In this document: piece after piece, positions 8,552 to 17,571 of the stretch
How the letters are laid out: each line of letters begins with the position of its first letter
Numbering within the stretch: position 1 is the first letter of the stretch
Assembly: GCA_040766655.1 (NCBI GenBank)
Contig: JAXGQB010000008.1
Coordinates: 1 to 64,000, forward strand
From: JALOOB01 sp040766655
Lineage (GTDB): Bacteria; Chloroflexota; Anaerolineae; CG2-30-64-16
Length of the DNA stretch: 64,000 nt
Direction: 5' to 3'
Made by a program: the position numbers and the translations under genes
Notes under the pieces: model-generated
Told to the model about the DNA's origin: nothing
What the model saw: the letters and a program-made list of their open reading frames with translations, nothing else
Database searches by the model: none

Positions 8552-10878
8552 CAACCGATCCTCGCTGTGGCCGCGGCCGGGGCGCGCCAGTGATACGGCG
8601 TGCCCGCGCCGTCGACCATCGCCTCGTACGCGCGGCGCGTCTTCGCATAGTTGCCGTTGCGGTCGAGCGCGATCCCGCGGCCCACGCCCGACACGACCTT
8701 GCCCGCGCCGATCCCGGCCATCCGGCGCTCCAGGTCGGCCAGCAGCGCAGGTGCGCTGCCCGGCTCCGTGCTGCGGCCGTCGAAGATGAGGTGCAGGCAG
8801 ACGTCGGCCAGGCCGTGGTCCGCGGCCATGCGCAGCAGCGCGAGCGGGTAGTCGATCGACCCGTGCGAGCTGCGCTCCGTCAGCAGGCCGATCAGGTGCA
8901 GGCGCCTGCCGCGGCGTTGCACGTCGAGCAGTGCGTTCAGCAGTACCGGGTTGGTGGCGAACGAGCCGTCCTGCATCGCCGCGTCGAGCCGCACGTCGTC
9001 CTGAGGCACCACGCGGCCCGCACCGATGTTCATGTGCCCGGCCTCCGAGTTGCCTGCCTTGCCCGCCTGCAGGCCCACTGCCTCGGCCGACGCGGCCAGG
9101 TGAGACCAACCACCGCGCGCGAGCAGTGCATCCCACGCCGGGGTCGACGCAAGGTGGATCGGGTCGTCCTCCCCGCGCGGGCCCAGACCCCAACCGTCCA
9201 GGATCACGAGCAGCACGGGGCGGGAGCCGCCCCAGGCGTGATCGGGCGTCAGGCTTCTGCCTTCCATTGCGGCCGGTGCGGGCAGACCCAGCGCGTGCAG
9301 GACCGTGGGCGCGACGTCGGCCAGCCGGCCGTCGACCGCGCGCACCGGTGCGGCCGAGCGACCGTCCAGCGCGATGAACGACACCGGGTTCGTCGTGTGA
9401 GAGACGTGCGGCCCGCCGTCGGGCAGGGTCATCTCCTCCAGGTTGCCGTGGTCTGCGGTGATCAGCACGGCATAGTCTGCGGCGAGCGCGGCCTCGACCA
9501 CCTCGCCCAGCCGCCTGCTGACCACCTCTGCGCACGCGAGCTTTGCGGCCCGACTTGCGGTGTGGCCGATCACATCGCCGTTGGCGAAGTTGGTCACGAT
9601 CAGGTCATACCCCTCGCCGATGCCGCCCGTGACCGTTTCGGCCACGTCTGCCAGGCTCAGCTCTGGCACCTGCTCGTAGGCAACCCCTGTTGGCGACGGA
9701 ATCCGCGCGTCGCTTTCTCCCGCAAACGGCTGGCTGTTGCCGCCGTTCAGGAAGAAGGTCACGTGCGCGTACTTCTCTGACTCGGCGACGCGCAGCTGGC
9801 GCAGCCCGGCCCGGCTGACCACCTCGCCCAAGGTGTCGCCGATCTGGGAAGGTGCAAATGCCACGGGCAGGCTATGAAACTTCTCATGGTAGAGGGTGAG
9901 GATGACGAACGTGAGGTCGCGCAGCTCGCGGCGCGCGAAGCGGCTGAAGCCAGGCTCAGTGAATGCCTCGGTCAGCTGGATCTCGCGCTCGCCGCGGCGG
10001 CAACAGAAGACGACCGCGTCGCCGTCCTCGATGCGACCTATGGGTGCGCCCGTCCCATCGACCGCGACTAATGGTTCCAGGGAGTAATCCGTCTGGCCCG
10101 CTGCGTAGGCCGCACGGACGGCCTCGGCCAGTGCGGTCGCGCCGTGGGCTGGATGGCGATCGGGGAAGATGGTCAATAGCTCGGTCAGCGAGTGGATGAT
10201 CCGATCGGGGCGCTGGGCCTCGGGCGGGGTCACGTCGCGGTCCTCCTCGTCGGGCATGATGATCACCATGCCGAAGCCCGCGTTCCGCGTGCCTTCCACG
10301 TCACGCGCGAAGTTGTCGCCCACGTAGGCGCAGCGTTCGGGCGCCACGCCCGCTCGCCGAGCGGCCTCATGATAGATGGCCGGGTCGGGCTTGCGCCTGC
10401 CGCAGACCGACGACAGCACGACGGACTTGAAGTAGGGGGTGAAGCCGTCCGCTTCCATCCAGTCCGGGATCTCCCGGCTGGTGATCACGTTGCTGATGAT
10501 GCCCAGGATGTAGCCGCGTCGGTCCAGTTCCTCGACCACGCGGCGGCCGTCCTCCTGCACCACGCGCCGGCCCATCGACTGCCGATACTGAAAGGTCAGC
10601 TCGGTGGCCACCGGTTCGATCTGCTCGCGCGGGTATTCGGGCAGCAGCCAGCGCGTCCACAATTCCGCCTCGGGCGCCTCGATCCACTCTGCCGTGGCCC
10701 ACTTGCGGTAAACCTTGTAGCGGCGGTCAATCTCCGCGCAGAACGCATCAGGATCTTCCGTCGTGCCGACAAGCCGGGCCACCTCGCGCCGCGCGCGGGC
10801 CTGGTGCGTCTCGTCCTTCAGCAGGATGCGCAGCGTATTGCCCAGGTCCAGGAAGATGGCGTCGATCTCAGGCGTCAT
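8551..10878 (-). CDS. HAD hydrolase fused to circularly permuted cofactor-independent phosphoglycerate mutase (GpmI)
   Basis: 775 residues. Residues 1-240 are a HAD domain: nucleophile D11 in FLDLGNTL, S129, K163 in RRKP, and D188 in YVGDN. Residues ~247-775 contain every part of GpmI in the wrong order. The end of the transferase domain and the second half of the phosphatase domain come first (GRIEDGDAVVF, AESEKYAHVTFFLNGG, NFANGDVIGHT with D435/H439, ITADHGN with D476/H477, H494, then ADVAPTVLHALGLP). After a short linker (~541-552) comes the normal N-terminus (LLVILDGWGLGP with D561, AGNSEAGHMNIGAGR with nucleophile S611), then the first part of the transferase domain (H672, DGR at 700-702, R734, R740). 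All catalytic and metal residues I can align are kept. The start at 10878 is chosen at MTPEIDAIFLD. It overlaps the upstream HAD gene by 11 bp and apgM by 1 bp. Confidence 0.88.
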   Translation of the reverse strand: MTPEIDAIFLDLGNTLRILLKDETHQARARREVARLVGTTEDPDAFCAEIDRRYKVYRKWATAEWIEAPEAELWTRWLLPEYPREQIEPVATELTFQYRQSMGRRVVQEDGRRVVEELDRRGYILGIISNVITSREIPDWMEADGFTPYFKSVVLSSVCGRRKPDPAIYHEAARRAGVAPERCAYVGDNFARDVEGTRNAGFGMVIIMPDEEDRDVTPPEAQRPDRIIHSLTELLTIFPDRHPAHGATALAEAVRAAYAAGQTDYSLEPLVAVDGTGAPIGRIEDGDAVVFCCRRGEREIQLTEAFTEPGFSRFARRELRDLTFVILTLYHEKFHSLPVAFAPSQIGDTLGEVVSRAGLRQLRVAESEKYAHVTFFLNGGNSQPFAGESDARIPSPTGVAYEQVPELSLADVAETVTGGIGEGYDLIVTNFANGDVIGHTASRAAKLACAEVVSRRLGEVVEAALAADYAVLITADHGNLEEMTLPDGGPHVSHTTNPVSFIALDGRSAAPVRAVDGRLADVAPTVLHALGLPAPAAMEGRSLTPDHAWGGSRPVLLVILDGWGLGPRGEDDPIHLASTPAWDALLARGGWSHLAASAEAVGLQAGKAGNSEAGHMNIGAGRVVPQDDVRLDAAMQDGSFATNPVLLNALLDVQRRGRRLHLIGLLTERSSHGSIDYPLALLRMAADHGLADVCLHLIFDGRSTEPGSAPALLADLERRMAGIGAGKVVSGVGRGIALDRNGNYAKTRRAYEAMVDGAGTPYHWRAPAAATARIG

Positions 10879-11608
10879 GCGTTCGGTCCGGGAAGATATC
10901 GAGCAGTTCACGGCATTCTCGGATGACATAATCAGGCTTGTGCTCCACCGTGGGCGGTTCCTTCGCGACGGTGGCCGGCTCGTACAGGATGATCATCAGG
11001 CCGAAGCCTGCCGCGCGTGTGCCCTCCACGTCGCGCACCATGTTGTCGCCCACGTACGCGCACTTCGCCGGCTCAACGCCGATGCGCCGCGCGGCCTCCC
11101 AGTAGATCCGCGGGTCGGGCTTGCGGATGAAAACCTTCGACGACAGGACCACTGCGTCGAAGTACTGTGTGACACCATCTGTCTCCATCCAGTCCGGAAT
11201 CTCGGTCTCGGTGATGGTATTGGCGATGATGCCCAGGCGATAGCCCCGGCGGTGCAGTTCGATCACGGTCTCCTTGACATCGGGTCTCGGGACGCGGCGG
11301 CCGTCGCGGTCGCGCCAGAGCCGCGTGAGCCGCCCGGCCAGCGGAGCGATCTGCTCGGCAGGGTAGTCAGGCAGCAGGTGCACGGTCCACAGGTCCCGCT
11401 CGGATGCCTCGACCAGCGACTTCTTGGAGGCCTTGCGGTACGCGTTCCAGCGTGCTTCCAGAGCGGCGAAGAATTCGTCCTCCGGCTCCCGTGCGCCGAC
11501 CAGGGCCATCAGATCAGCGCAGGCCTGGGCGCGGAACGGCGGGTCGTCCAGCACGATGCGGAGCGTGTTGCCCACATCCAGGAAGATGGCTTCGATGTCG
11601 TGATTCAC
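10868..11608 (-). CDS. HAD-family hydrolase (paralogue of the fusion's N-terminal domain)
   Basis: A 246-residue HAD subfamily I protein. Motif I FLDVGNTLR has the Asp nucleophile but Gly where phosphatases usually have a second Asp. Motif II is IIANT, the Lys motif is IRKPDPRIYWEAARR and motif IV is YVGDNMVRDVEG. It is clearly similar end to end to the HAD half of the next gene (both have the DIEAIFLD/EIDAIFLD start, the EIPDWME segment and the LLDIFPD/LLTIFPD ending), so one probably arose from the other. GTG start; GTGA overlap with the upstream HAD gene. Likely a small-molecule phosphatase, substrate unknown. Confidence 0.85.
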   Translation of the reverse strand: MNHDIEAIFLDVGNTLRIVLDDPPFRAQACADLMALVGAREPEDEFFAALEARWNAYRKASKKSLVEASERDLWTVHLLPDYPAEQIAPLAGRLTRLWRDRDGRRVPRPDVKETVIELHRRGYRLGIIANTITETEIPDWMETDGVTQYFDAVVLSSKVFIRKPDPRIYWEAARRIGVEPAKCAYVGDNMVRDVEGTRAAGFGLMIILYEPATVAKEPPTVEHKPDYVIRECRELLDIFPDRTHDA

Positions 11609-12282
11609 GATCTGCCTCCTGCCGCAGCGAAGAGCGGCACGTCGAGCAGCGCGGGCAGCGAGTCTACATAATAATCAGCCTGCGCCTCCGGGCTGTAGAA
11701 TACGGCAACGGTGCGCATGCCCGTCTGCCGTGCGCCTGCCAGTTCAGCGGTGTCGTGGCCGACGAACGCAGCGTGTTCGACCGCGATGCCTGCCTGCGCC
11801 AGGGCCGCGCGGTAGATGGCCGGATCTGGCTTGTGGACGCCCAACTCGGTCGAGCAGGCAACGTAGTCCACGTGTTCGGCCACCCTGATCGTTTCCAGCC
11901 AGCGCATCTTGCGTGCCAGGGGGAATATCGTGTCGGTGATGATGCTGAGGACGAAGCCGCGCGCCTTGAGCGCACGAGCGGTCTCTGCCGCGTGGGGCAG
12001 GGGGTATACTTCGTCGGCCTGGGCCATGATCTGTTCGGTCAGCGTCGCCCGTTCATGCGCTGCGTCCACGCCGTAAGTGCGCAGTACCGCGTCCCAATAG
12101 GCCTCAGTACTGATCTGGCCGTTGCTGGCCTGGTGCCGCAGCACCTTGTTGTGCGCGATATCCTCGGCCGTCAGCCGCACCGGATAGCCGTTCTCGGCCG
12201 CGAGGCGCGCCGCGTAGACGACGGTGGATTCGTGGCGGGCGTAGAACACGTCCGCCGCGTCGAAGAAGATACCCGTAATCAC
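11605..12282 (-). CDS. HAD-family hydrolase
   Basis: A 225-residue HAD protein. Motif I is FFDAADVF, so the nucleophile Asp is kept but the +2 Asp is Ala. Motif II is IITDT, the Lys motif is VHKPDPAIYRAAL and motif IV is FVGHDTAELAGA, where His precedes Asp. The GTG start at 12282 is preferred over a TTG at 12297 because GGGAG lies 8-12 bases upstream of it. Part of the tandem HAD array. Probably hydrolyses a phosphorylated metabolite, but the altered motif I leaves open a non-phosphatase activity. Confidence 0.78.
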   Translation of the reverse strand: MITGIFFDAADVFYARHESTVVYAARLAAENGYPVRLTAEDIAHNKVLRHQASNGQISTEAYWDAVLRTYGVDAAHERATLTEQIMAQADEVYPLPHAAETARALKARGFVLSIITDTIFPLARKMRWLETIRVAEHVDYVACSTELGVHKPDPAIYRAALAQAGIAVEHAAFVGHDTAELAGARQTGMRTVAVFYSPEAQADYYVDSLPALLDVPLFAAAGGRS

Positions 12283-12300
12283 AGTGCCTGCTCCCAAAAC

Positions 12301-13101
12301 TCATCGCCCCGCAGCGCGTGCCGCTGGCTGGCGGTGCCACGTCTCGACGACCGCCAGGACCTCCCGCAGATCCTGCACGACTGCGTCCGGCGGCGTGATA
12401 TCCGTGGCCTTATCTGATTTCGCGGTGAGAAACGATTTGATCTGGATGGCCAGCCCGTACCCGGCCCGTCGCGCACCGTTGACATCGCGCGAGATCGTGT
12501 CACCCACGTACGCGCACTCAGCCGGAGGCAGCCCCAGCAGCCGCGCACATTCGAGAAAGATGCCCTCGTGCGGTTTGCGCCGGCCGAAGACCGAACTGCT
12601 CACGATGGGATCGAAGTGATGGACGATGCCGTACTCGGCCAGCTTGACCCCCACCAGGCGGCGGCTCATGATGTTGGAAATCACCGCCATGCGATAGCCG
12701 CGGGCAGCCAAGCCGTCGAGAGCCTCTGCCGCCTCTGGCCGCACGCTGCGGCGGAAGAAGTGCGTCTCGAAGAAGAAGGCCAGCTCTTCGGCCGTATCTG
12801 CCAGCCGTCCGGCGTCCAGCGCGCAGTCGGAGAAGATGAACTCGGCCCATACCCGCTCCGGCGGCAGCTCGATCTCAGTCTGCTCCCGCCAACGGGTGTA
12901 GGCGTCCAGGCCCGCGGCCACGTGCGCGCCGACCTCTTCTGCCGGCAGGTGCGGATGGAGCCCGCGCTCGACCATCAGGCGCAGCAAGTCGTGCGCCGCT
13001 CCGGCACGCAGCTCGTGGTCGTAGGTGACATCTTCGAGCGTGCCGCCCAGGTCGAAGACGACCGCCCTCACCGGACCGGTCGTTGGAGTCCGATCGTTCA
13101 T
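12301..13101 (-). CDS. HAD-family hydrolase
   Basis: A 266-residue HAD subfamily I protein. Motif I is VVFDLGGTLED (Gly at the +2 position), motif II is AVISNIMSRR, the Lys motif is GRRKPHEGIF and motif IV is YVGDTISRDVNG. It is the first of four consecutive HAD domains downstream of the ABC importer genes and lies 87 bp from the solute-binding protein gene. It is more distant from the 10868-11608 protein than that one is from the fusion protein. No strong Shine-Dalgarno precedes the ATG. Confidence 0.83.
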   Translation of the reverse strand: MNDRTPTTGPVRAVVFDLGGTLEDVTYDHELRAGAAHDLLRLMVERGLHPHLPAEEVGAHVAAGLDAYTRWREQTEIELPPERVWAEFIFSDCALDAGRLADTAEELAFFFETHFFRRSVRPEAAEALDGLAARGYRMAVISNIMSRRLVGVKLAEYGIVHHFDPIVSSSVFGRRKPHEGIFLECARLLGLPPAECAYVGDTISRDVNGARRAGYGLAIQIKSFLTAKSDKATDITPPDAVVQDLREVLAVVETWHRQPAARAAGR

Positions 13102-13188
13102 GTTTGGAAGCCAGTTCCATCCAGGGCCCTCGGCCTCGAAGCCGTGACGGCCTCGCGTCCGAAGGGCCCCGTGATGACAAGGGGCGGC

Positions 13189-14472
13189 TCAGGGAGCCAG
13201 CAGGCTGACGGCCCAGAAGTCGCGGATCGTGCTGTTGTTCTTGTAGGCAAACAGATCGTCGCTCGGCCAGAGAGAGACTTCGGACAGCGGGGGCATGCCC
13301 TCGGCGACTTCCAGACCCTCAGATGACGGGTAGGTGCCGATCTTATTCCACGGATCGAAGCCATCCTGAGAGAGCGCGAACCTGATGAACAGCTTGGCTG
13401 CGTTCGGGTGCGCGGCTTTGTTCGCGATGCCGAGGTAGTTGGCCTTCAGCACGCCGCTGACCGGCTTGAGCGTGAGGCACGGCGCCATGGCCAGCTCGCC
13501 GTCCATCGTCGCCTCGTAGCTGCTCCAGCCGGTCCAGCCATAGCCGGCTTCCTCGCCTTTGTTCATTCCGAGGGTGGCGAAGGCCGCGTCGACCTCATCG
13601 CCGCCGGGCTGGATGCCGGGCTGATTCTGGGCCAGCTTCTTGAGGAAGAGATAGCCCGCGTTGGGGACGTCTTTCGTGTATGCCGGGTCCGTGGTCCAGT
13701 CCTTGCCGTAGAACTCCTGGTAGTTGGCGGCCATCTGGTCGGCATGCTCGACGATCAGGGCAATCTTGGCCGTCGTGCTCGAGTCCGCGATGGGATCTTC
13801 CATGTAGAACTTGCCCTTGAGCTTGGGTTCGGTCAGCTCCCACCAGCTCTTGAGCGGGCAGCCATCCGCGTTAACTTCCTGGTTGTAGCCGATGACGTCG
13901 ACCGAGCGCCGCGAGAGGGCGTAGGGTCGTTCTGCGCTCACATCCGTCTGGACCACACCGGGCGGGAGATACCACCACAGCCACTGGTTGGGCATGAACT
14001 CGCCGTAGAGCAGGTGCCCATCGCTGTTGAACCAGACGTCGCCCACAATGTTGCCGGCCTCTTGCTCGGCCTGCATCTTCACTGCAATGTCATCGGTATC
14101 GCCGCCCTCGAGCGCGATGTCGGGGTAAAGTTCTTGCCACTTGTCCAACAGCTTCTCGAACTTGGAAGAGTTAGCATAGACAATCACTTTCCCTTCCTTC
14201 TTTGCGGCCGCTTCGACTGCAGCCCAGTCCTCAGTGGCGGGCTGGTAGGGTCCGACACCGTTCGCCTTCGCCCATTCTTCTGCAGCCGTCAGCTTGGGCT
14301 CCGGCACTGCGGTCGGCTCCACCTTGGCCGGTTCTGCGGCCTGGGGAGCTGCGGCCGGGGCCGCGGCTTGCGGTGCGGCAGCTTGCGGCGCCGCAGTCGG
14401 TGCTCCGCCACAGGCGGACAACACCATGGTCAGAACAACGAAGATGATCCCGAACCATTTGGACGCTTTCAT
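13189..14472 (-). CDS. ABC transporter solute-binding lipoprotein (Fe3+/hexose-phosphate/phosphonate type)
   Basis: A 427-residue extracellular solute-binding protein. The N-terminus is a lipoprotein signal (basic KASK, hydrophobic core, lipobox LSAC), then an Ala/Pro/Gln linker anchors the domain. The mature part follows the type-D/family 1 pattern seen in Fe3+, 2-aminoethylphosphonate and hexose-phosphate (AfuA) binders (VIVYANSSKFEKLLDKW, GDVWFNSDGHL, KFYMEDPIADS). The start at 14472 is chosen at MKASKW, which has AGGAGAG upstream; the frame is open further upstream. Its neighbours are the matching ATPase and fused permease, and downstream come phosphatases and mutases. That favours a phosphorylated substrate rather than iron. 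Confidence 0.87.
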   Translation of the reverse strand: MKASKWFGIIFVVLTMVLSACGGAPTAAPQAAAPQAAAPAAAPQAAEPAKVEPTAVPEPKLTAAEEWAKANGVGPYQPATEDWAAVEAAAKKEGKVIVYANSSKFEKLLDKWQELYPDIALEGGDTDDIAVKMQAEQEAGNIVGDVWFNSDGHLLYGEFMPNQWLWWYLPPGVVQTDVSAERPYALSRRSVDVIGYNQEVNADGCPLKSWWELTEPKLKGKFYMEDPIADSSTTAKIALIVEHADQMAANYQEFYGKDWTTDPAYTKDVPNAGYLFLKKLAQNQPGIQPGGDEVDAAFATLGMNKGEEAGYGWTGWSSYEATMDGELAMAPCLTLKPVSGVLKANYLGIANKAAHPNAAKLFIRFALSQDGFDPWNKIGTYPSSEGLEVAEGMPPLSEVSLWPSDDLFAYKNNSTIRDFWAVSLLAP

Positions 14473-14597
14473 GTTCTCTCTCCTTGCGACTTGTGGAAGG
14501 AAATTGCACCACTTGGATATCATGCTTTCGTGACCCGTGAAATTCGCTCTTACTCCTCCTTTGTCGCAGCGGCCGGCATGCCACCGGCCGGCTACGA

Positions 14598-15695
14598 TCA
14601 GACCGCCCCGTCTCCCGAGACGATCAGGTTTCCGCTCGCCTTGTCGTAAAGGTTTAGGGTCTTCGGATCGAACGATAGCCAGATCTTGTCATCGAGGTTG
14701 ATCGTGCTGATCCCCATCACCCTGGCGGTGATCTCCGTCTCCTGGCGGTGTGCGATGATGGTTGAATCGGCCCCGGCCGGAAGGACAGAGTAGGCGGTGA
14801 ACTCGGCTGCGCCCGGCACGGGTGTCGTTGAGATCGTGACATCCTCGGGCCGCACGGCAACGATAACGTCTCCGGCCGCGCCCCGCGTGTCGATTGCGAC
14901 CTTGAAGCTGCCCAGGTCGACAGTGCCTGGACCATCCACGGCGCCTTCCAGGAGGTTTACCTTGGGGTTGCCGATGAAATCGGCCACGAACAGGTTCGCG
15001 GGGAAGTGATACACGCGATCGGGCGTGTCCAGCTGCTGGAGGACGCCTTCCCGCATCACCGCGATCTGGGTGGACATGGTCAACGCTTCCACCTGGTCGT
15101 GGGTGACATAGACGGTCGTCGCGCCGGAGACGTGGTGCAGGTGTTTGATCTCCGCGCGCATGTCCATGCGCAAGCGCGCGTCCAGATTGGACAGCGGCTC
15201 GTCCATCAGGAAGACCTTAGGGCGGTAGGCCAGCATGCGGGCCAGCGCAATGCGCTGTTGTTGGCCGCCGCTCATCTCACGCGGATAACGGTCCGCATAT
15301 CCCGTCATCTGCACCTCGGCCAGGGCATCCCGCGCCCGCGTTTCGATCTCGCTCTTGGGCTGCTTCTGGATCTCCAGCGCGAAGGTCATGTTCTGCTGGA
15401 CCGTCATGTGCGGCCAGAGGGCATAGTTCTGGAACACCAGCCCCAGGTCGCGTTTGCCGGGAGGCAGCGAGATGCCCCGATCGTGCGAGAAGACCAGCTT
15501 GTCGCCGATGTAGATCTCGCCTCCGTCCGGGTCTTCCAGGCCGGCCAGGCAGCGCAGCAAGGTCGTCTTGCCGCACCCGGAAGGCCCAAGTAGGGTCAGA
15601 AAACTACCGGGCTCGACCGTCAGACTGACATTGTTGACGGCGACAACGTTTCCAAAGCGCTTGATGAGGTTGCGAATCTTGATGGATGTTGACAT
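14598..15695 (-). CDS. ABC transporter ATP-binding protein (FbpC/AfuC/PotA type)
   Basis: A 365-residue import ATPase. Walker A is GPSGCGKTTLL, the signature is MSGGQQQRIAL, Walker B is VFLMDEPLSNLDA and the switch is VYVTHDQ. A C-terminal TOBE-like regulatory domain follows (roughly 240-365, including VRPEDVTIS). It energises the fused permease encoded immediately upstream (13 bp away) with the lipoprotein encoded 125 bp downstream. Confidence 0.95.
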   Translation of the reverse strand: MSTSIKIRNLIKRFGNVVAVNNVSLTVEPGSFLTLLGPSGCGKTTLLRCLAGLEDPDGGEIYIGDKLVFSHDRGISLPPGKRDLGLVFQNYALWPHMTVQQNMTFALEIQKQPKSEIETRARDALAEVQMTGYADRYPREMSGGQQQRIALARMLAYRPKVFLMDEPLSNLDARLRMDMRAEIKHLHHVSGATTVYVTHDQVEALTMSTQIAVMREGVLQQLDTPDRVYHFPANLFVADFIGNPKVNLLEGAVDGPGTVDLGSFKVAIDTRGAAGDVIVAVRPEDVTISTTPVPGAAEFTAYSVLPAGADSTIIAHRQETEITARVMGISTINLDDKIWLSFDPKTLNLYDKASGNLIVSGDGAV

Positions 15696-15708
15696 GGTTG
15701 CCTCTCGC

Positions 15709-17544
15709 TTACATTCCGAGACCCTTCTTGAGACTGCCGCCCCGGATTCGACTGATGATGAAGTAGCCGATTGCCACGAGCGCGATCAGGATCAAGATGA
15801 CGGCGTTGGCCATCTGGGCGTCGCCGTTTTCGGTGTAGAACATGGTTTGGCTGGCCAGCACCTGGGTCTTCGGCGTGACCAACAGGATGATCAATGACAG
15901 CTCACGCATGGTGGTGATGAACGTCAGCAGGAAGCCGGCAACGAAACCGCTGCTGGTGAGCGGAAAGATGATGCGCCGGAAGCGCTGCCAGACGTTGGCC
16001 CCGGAGACCATGCCCGCCTCCTCCAACTCCCGGCCCACCTGCATCATGGCCGACACCCCCGAACGCGACGAGTAGGGGATGTGTTTGGCCACCGAGACGA
16101 CCACCAGCAGGGCGAACGTTCCGTAGAGTGCGGGGATCGGCCCCAGCGGCCTGATGAACATGGCGATGTAGACTGCGCCGAAGGCGATGCCCGGGATCAC
16201 ATAGGGGACGAAGGCCAGTTGCTCGACCATCTTGCTGAGCCGCGTGCCCCGGCCTTTGACAATCGCATAGCCAAGGATGATGCCCAGGAGCGCTGTGAAG
16301 AAGGCCGTCCAGATCGACAGCCGGATGGAGTTCCAAGCGGTCATGTAGATCTTCGGGTTGCGCAGGACCCCGGGCTCGCCGTGGTTGTAGATCGTGCCCC
16401 GCTCTCCGATCCAGTGCTGCAGCGAGAGGTTGCTCAGGCTGTAGTTGCCGTCCTGCAGCATCACCGTGGAATAGACCAGCAGGCCCAACGGGACGACGAT
16501 GACGAGGATCTGGAAGAGAATCACGCCGATCATCACGGCCCGCTTCAGCCTACCCAGCTTGTTCACCTGCGCGACGAAGCCGCGGCCGCCGATCGTCTCG
16601 TAGCTCTTGCGTGTGCCGACCAGTTTCTGGTTGACCCAGATGATGCTCATGGACATCATGACCAACACGATTGCCAGGACGAAGGCGTCCGCCTTATCGC
16701 CCACGCCGATGCTGCCGCGGATCATGGTGGCCACGACGTAGTAGCGGACCGGCGTCCCAAGGATGTTCGGCCCGCCGAACGTGCCCAGCACCTTGGAGAA
16801 GGTCATGATGAATCCCGACAGGATGGCCGGCAGGACGAGCGGGAAGGTGATCTTCCGCAGGATGCGCCAGCGGCTGGCGCCCGCCAGTTCTCCGGCTTCC
16901 TCCAGGTTGGAATCGATGGACATCAACGCGGCCGACACGAAGAGGAAGAAGAACGTGTAGTAGTGCAGCGCGCTGCAAATGATGATGGGCACCGGCCCGT
17001 AGGAGAGCCAGCTGGGAGGGCTTTGTCCCACCAGATACTCGAACACTCCGGGCGTTCCTCCTGAGAGCCGGTTCTTGAAGAAGACGAGCCAGGCCTGCGC
17101 CAGGGTCCAGGAGGGCATGATGTAGGGGATCACGGCCAGCTGGTTGATGAGCTTCCTGCCAGGCATGTCGGTGCGGACGACCAGCCAGGCGAGGGTGCCA
17201 CCGATCAGAAGCGCAAGGAAGGTGGCCCCGATTGCGATGGTCATGGAGTGGCGCAGTGGGGTGTACATGTAGATCTTCCCGAAGACGCCCGTCAGCATCC
17301 TGACATAATGAAAGCTGGTCAGTTTGCCGACCTCGGCGTCCGGGACGCGGGTCAGGTCATGGGGCTGCCAGGTCACCGTGGTCTCAACCATGCGATAGAG
17401 CGGGATGATGACCAGGTAGAACATGACAACCAGCATGATCAGGGACAGGACGACCCGCGGACTCGTGATCCAACGGATGAAGCGCCGGCTGGTGGCCAGC
17501 AAGGACGTGGAGCGAGAACCGGCGGTTGGTGCTGATACGGCCAT
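15709..17544 (-). CDS. Fused ABC transporter permease (two BPD_transp_1 domains, FbpB/AfuB type)
   Basis: A 611-residue inner-membrane permease with two homologous halves in one chain, each of about six membrane segments. Each half carries an EAA-type coupling motif (EEAGELAGASRWRILRKITF in the first, EEAGMVSGANVWQRFRRIIF in the second). This fused layout is typical of Fe3+, 2-AEP and hexose-phosphate importers. It starts 27 bp downstream of the RpiR regulator gene and is followed after 13 bp by the ATPase. Confidence 0.93.
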   Translation of the reverse strand: MAVSAPTAGSRSTSLLATSRRFIRWITSPRVVLSLIMLVVMFYLVIIPLYRMVETTVTWQPHDLTRVPDAEVGKLTSFHYVRMLTGVFGKIYMYTPLRHSMTIAIGATFLALLIGGTLAWLVVRTDMPGRKLINQLAVIPYIMPSWTLAQAWLVFFKNRLSGGTPGVFEYLVGQSPPSWLSYGPVPIIICSALHYYTFFFLFVSAALMSIDSNLEEAGELAGASRWRILRKITFPLVLPAILSGFIMTFSKVLGTFGGPNILGTPVRYYVVATMIRGSIGVGDKADAFVLAIVLVMMSMSIIWVNQKLVGTRKSYETIGGRGFVAQVNKLGRLKRAVMIGVILFQILVIVVPLGLLVYSTVMLQDGNYSLSNLSLQHWIGERGTIYNHGEPGVLRNPKIYMTAWNSIRLSIWTAFFTALLGIILGYAIVKGRGTRLSKMVEQLAFVPYVIPGIAFGAVYIAMFIRPLGPIPALYGTFALLVVVSVAKHIPYSSRSGVSAMMQVGRELEEAGMVSGANVWQRFRRIIFPLTSSGFVAGFLLTFITTMRELSLIILLVTPKTQVLASQTMFYTENGDAQMANAVILILIALVAIGYFIISRIRGGSLKKGLGM

Positions 17545-17571
17545 ATCTATTCTCCCAGGAGAGAGTGGAGC

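Noticed and set aside
8554..9535. N-terminal extension of the ApgM frame
   Set aside because: It is the out-of-frame reading of the overlapping HAD-GpmI fusion; homology begins at the ATG at 8551.
13189..17544. Plain iron(III) importer
   Set aside because: The family includes iron, phosphonate and hexose-phosphate carriers. With an RpiR regulator and phosphatase/mutase/kinase neighbours, iron is the less likely substrate, though not excluded.
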